Positions 63,330 to 64,000 of a DNA stretch of 64,000 nucleotides are shown in pieces (position 1 is the first letter of the stretch; each line of letters starts with the position of its first letter). This DNA is from Lamellibrachia satsuma. Its lineage: Eukaryota > Annelida > Polychaeta > Sabellida > Siboglinidae. Made by a program: the position numbers and the translations under genes. Location of the stretch: contig BSQZ01000004.1 in NCBI GenBank assembly GCA_033239005.1, positions 14,169,507-14,233,506 on the forward strand. Reading direction: 5' to 3'. Below the pieces are notes generated by a model. The model made no database searches, was not told where the DNA came from, and saw nothing but the letters and a program-made list of their open reading frames with translations.

Positions 63330-64000
63330 AATAAATGTTCACCAATAATTTCAGAAAATGAACTTAAATGTGTATGCTTAAATGCCAGGAGCAAATAAAA
63401 AAAGTGAGTTAGACATTATGGTAGCAGACATTGATCCTCATGTAATAGGCATCACAGAATCATGGGCAAATAAAGATATAGTAGATGCTGAGTTAGCACT
63501 GACAGGCTGTGTAATGTTTAGGAAGGATAGACGAGAAATAAGGGGAGGTGGAGTAATTTTATATATTAAAGAATCTATCCAAGCATATGAAATAACACTG
63601 AAAAGTCTTGGAACCAACCAGAGGTGGGAATGTGTTAGACTGAATTTTGTCTTCTCAAAATGAATTAGTTGACAATGTTAAAGTACACGAACCTTTGGGT
63701 TCAAGTGACCATAACCAAATAATAATATAAAAGTAAAAACAGGGAATATATATAAAAACAATGGAGGAGGAACTTCAACAAAGGCAAATATACAGAGATG
63801 AGAACATTTCTAGCAAAAATAGATTCGAATAACTTGCTAAAGAACAAGTCAGCAACAGAATGCTGCACTTGTTTAAAATGTGAGATTGAGGGCATTATTG
63901 CAAAATTTTTCCATTAAGAAAACAAGGGAAAAGGTCCAGAAAGAAACACATGTCAAAAGATAAACACACTGGAAATGTAGAAGACTGACAGCAAGAGTTT
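63330..64000 (+). pseudogene. LINE ORF2 endonuclease (internally deleted) and start of RT region
   Basis: An LNARS block (about 63380) begins the apurinic-type endonuclease. It is followed in another frame by SELDIMVADIDPHVIGITES (with the catalytic E of ITES), then WANKDI and GGGVILYIKESIQAYEI. At about 63660 the frame jumps to ELVDNVKVHEPLGSSDHNQI, which is the C-terminal SDH block. The GDFN-containing middle of the domain, on the order of 100 residues, is missing. After that come NFNKGKYTEMRTFLAKIDSN and the basic KKQGKR-type linker (seen as RKQGKRSRKKHMSK) that precedes reverse transcriptase. The element runs off the right edge of the window. Confidence 0.85.

Overview
The window is invertebrate animal nuclear DNA. 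It is AT-rich with very low gene density, has spliced genes with GT-AG introns, and is full of microsatellites, minisatellites, tRNA-headed SINEs and decayed LINEs. It contains no bacterial or organellar features. The retrotransposon content (a CR1-like LINE with a GDSL/SGNH esterase domain) and the repeat style suggest a marine invertebrate. I cannot place it more precisely from sequence alone.

The one gene I recognise with confidence is a homologue of prickle, the planar cell polarity PET/LIM protein. It lies on the minus strand between about 22.0 kb and 1.1 kb. Four coding exons join in phase: 21978-21786 (a short cysteine motif and the start of PET), 4505-4254 (the rest of PET), 3837-3634 (LIM1 and the first cysteines of LIM2), and 3164-1104 (LIM2, LIM3, a long disordered tail and a C-terminal CaaX box, CIVS). 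They encode 902 residues. The extreme 5' coding exon was not found and may lie further upstream or outside the window.

The most interesting feature is a fifth minus-strand exon at 12250-11339, inside the 17 kb PET intron. It is open for 304 codons, starts at a good ATG context, is glutamine-rich, and ends at a strong phase-0 splice donor that matches the phase-0 acceptor at 4505. The simplest reading is an alternative first exon giving a second prickle isoform with a long novel N-terminus in place of the first part of PET. This is reminiscent of, but not shown to be homologous to, the spiny-legs isoform of Drosophila.

The rest is intron and upstream DNA. Layout: 6.1-8.8 kb, a very decayed LINE (minus). 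13.9-15.5 kb, an inverted 145-bp duplication flanking a hairpin and a SINE. 18.0-18.8 kb, a 64-bp tandem array split by a SINE with an 8-bp target duplication. 23.9-24.2 kb, another SINE. 24.8-25.5 kb, a fold-back element holding (AT)n. 27.0 and 35.3-35.9 kb, LINE reverse transcriptase remnants. 33.1-33.3 kb, a small MITE. 37.0-37.55 and 46.8-47.6 kb, two different 23-bp minisatellites, each beside a copy of the same SINE family. 39.8-41.1 kb, an 87-bp satellite with higher-order structure. 43.3-43.5 kb, a 24-bp array. 53.7-53.9 kb, a C-rich strand. From 62.1 kb to the right edge, a broken CR1-like LINE runs off the window.
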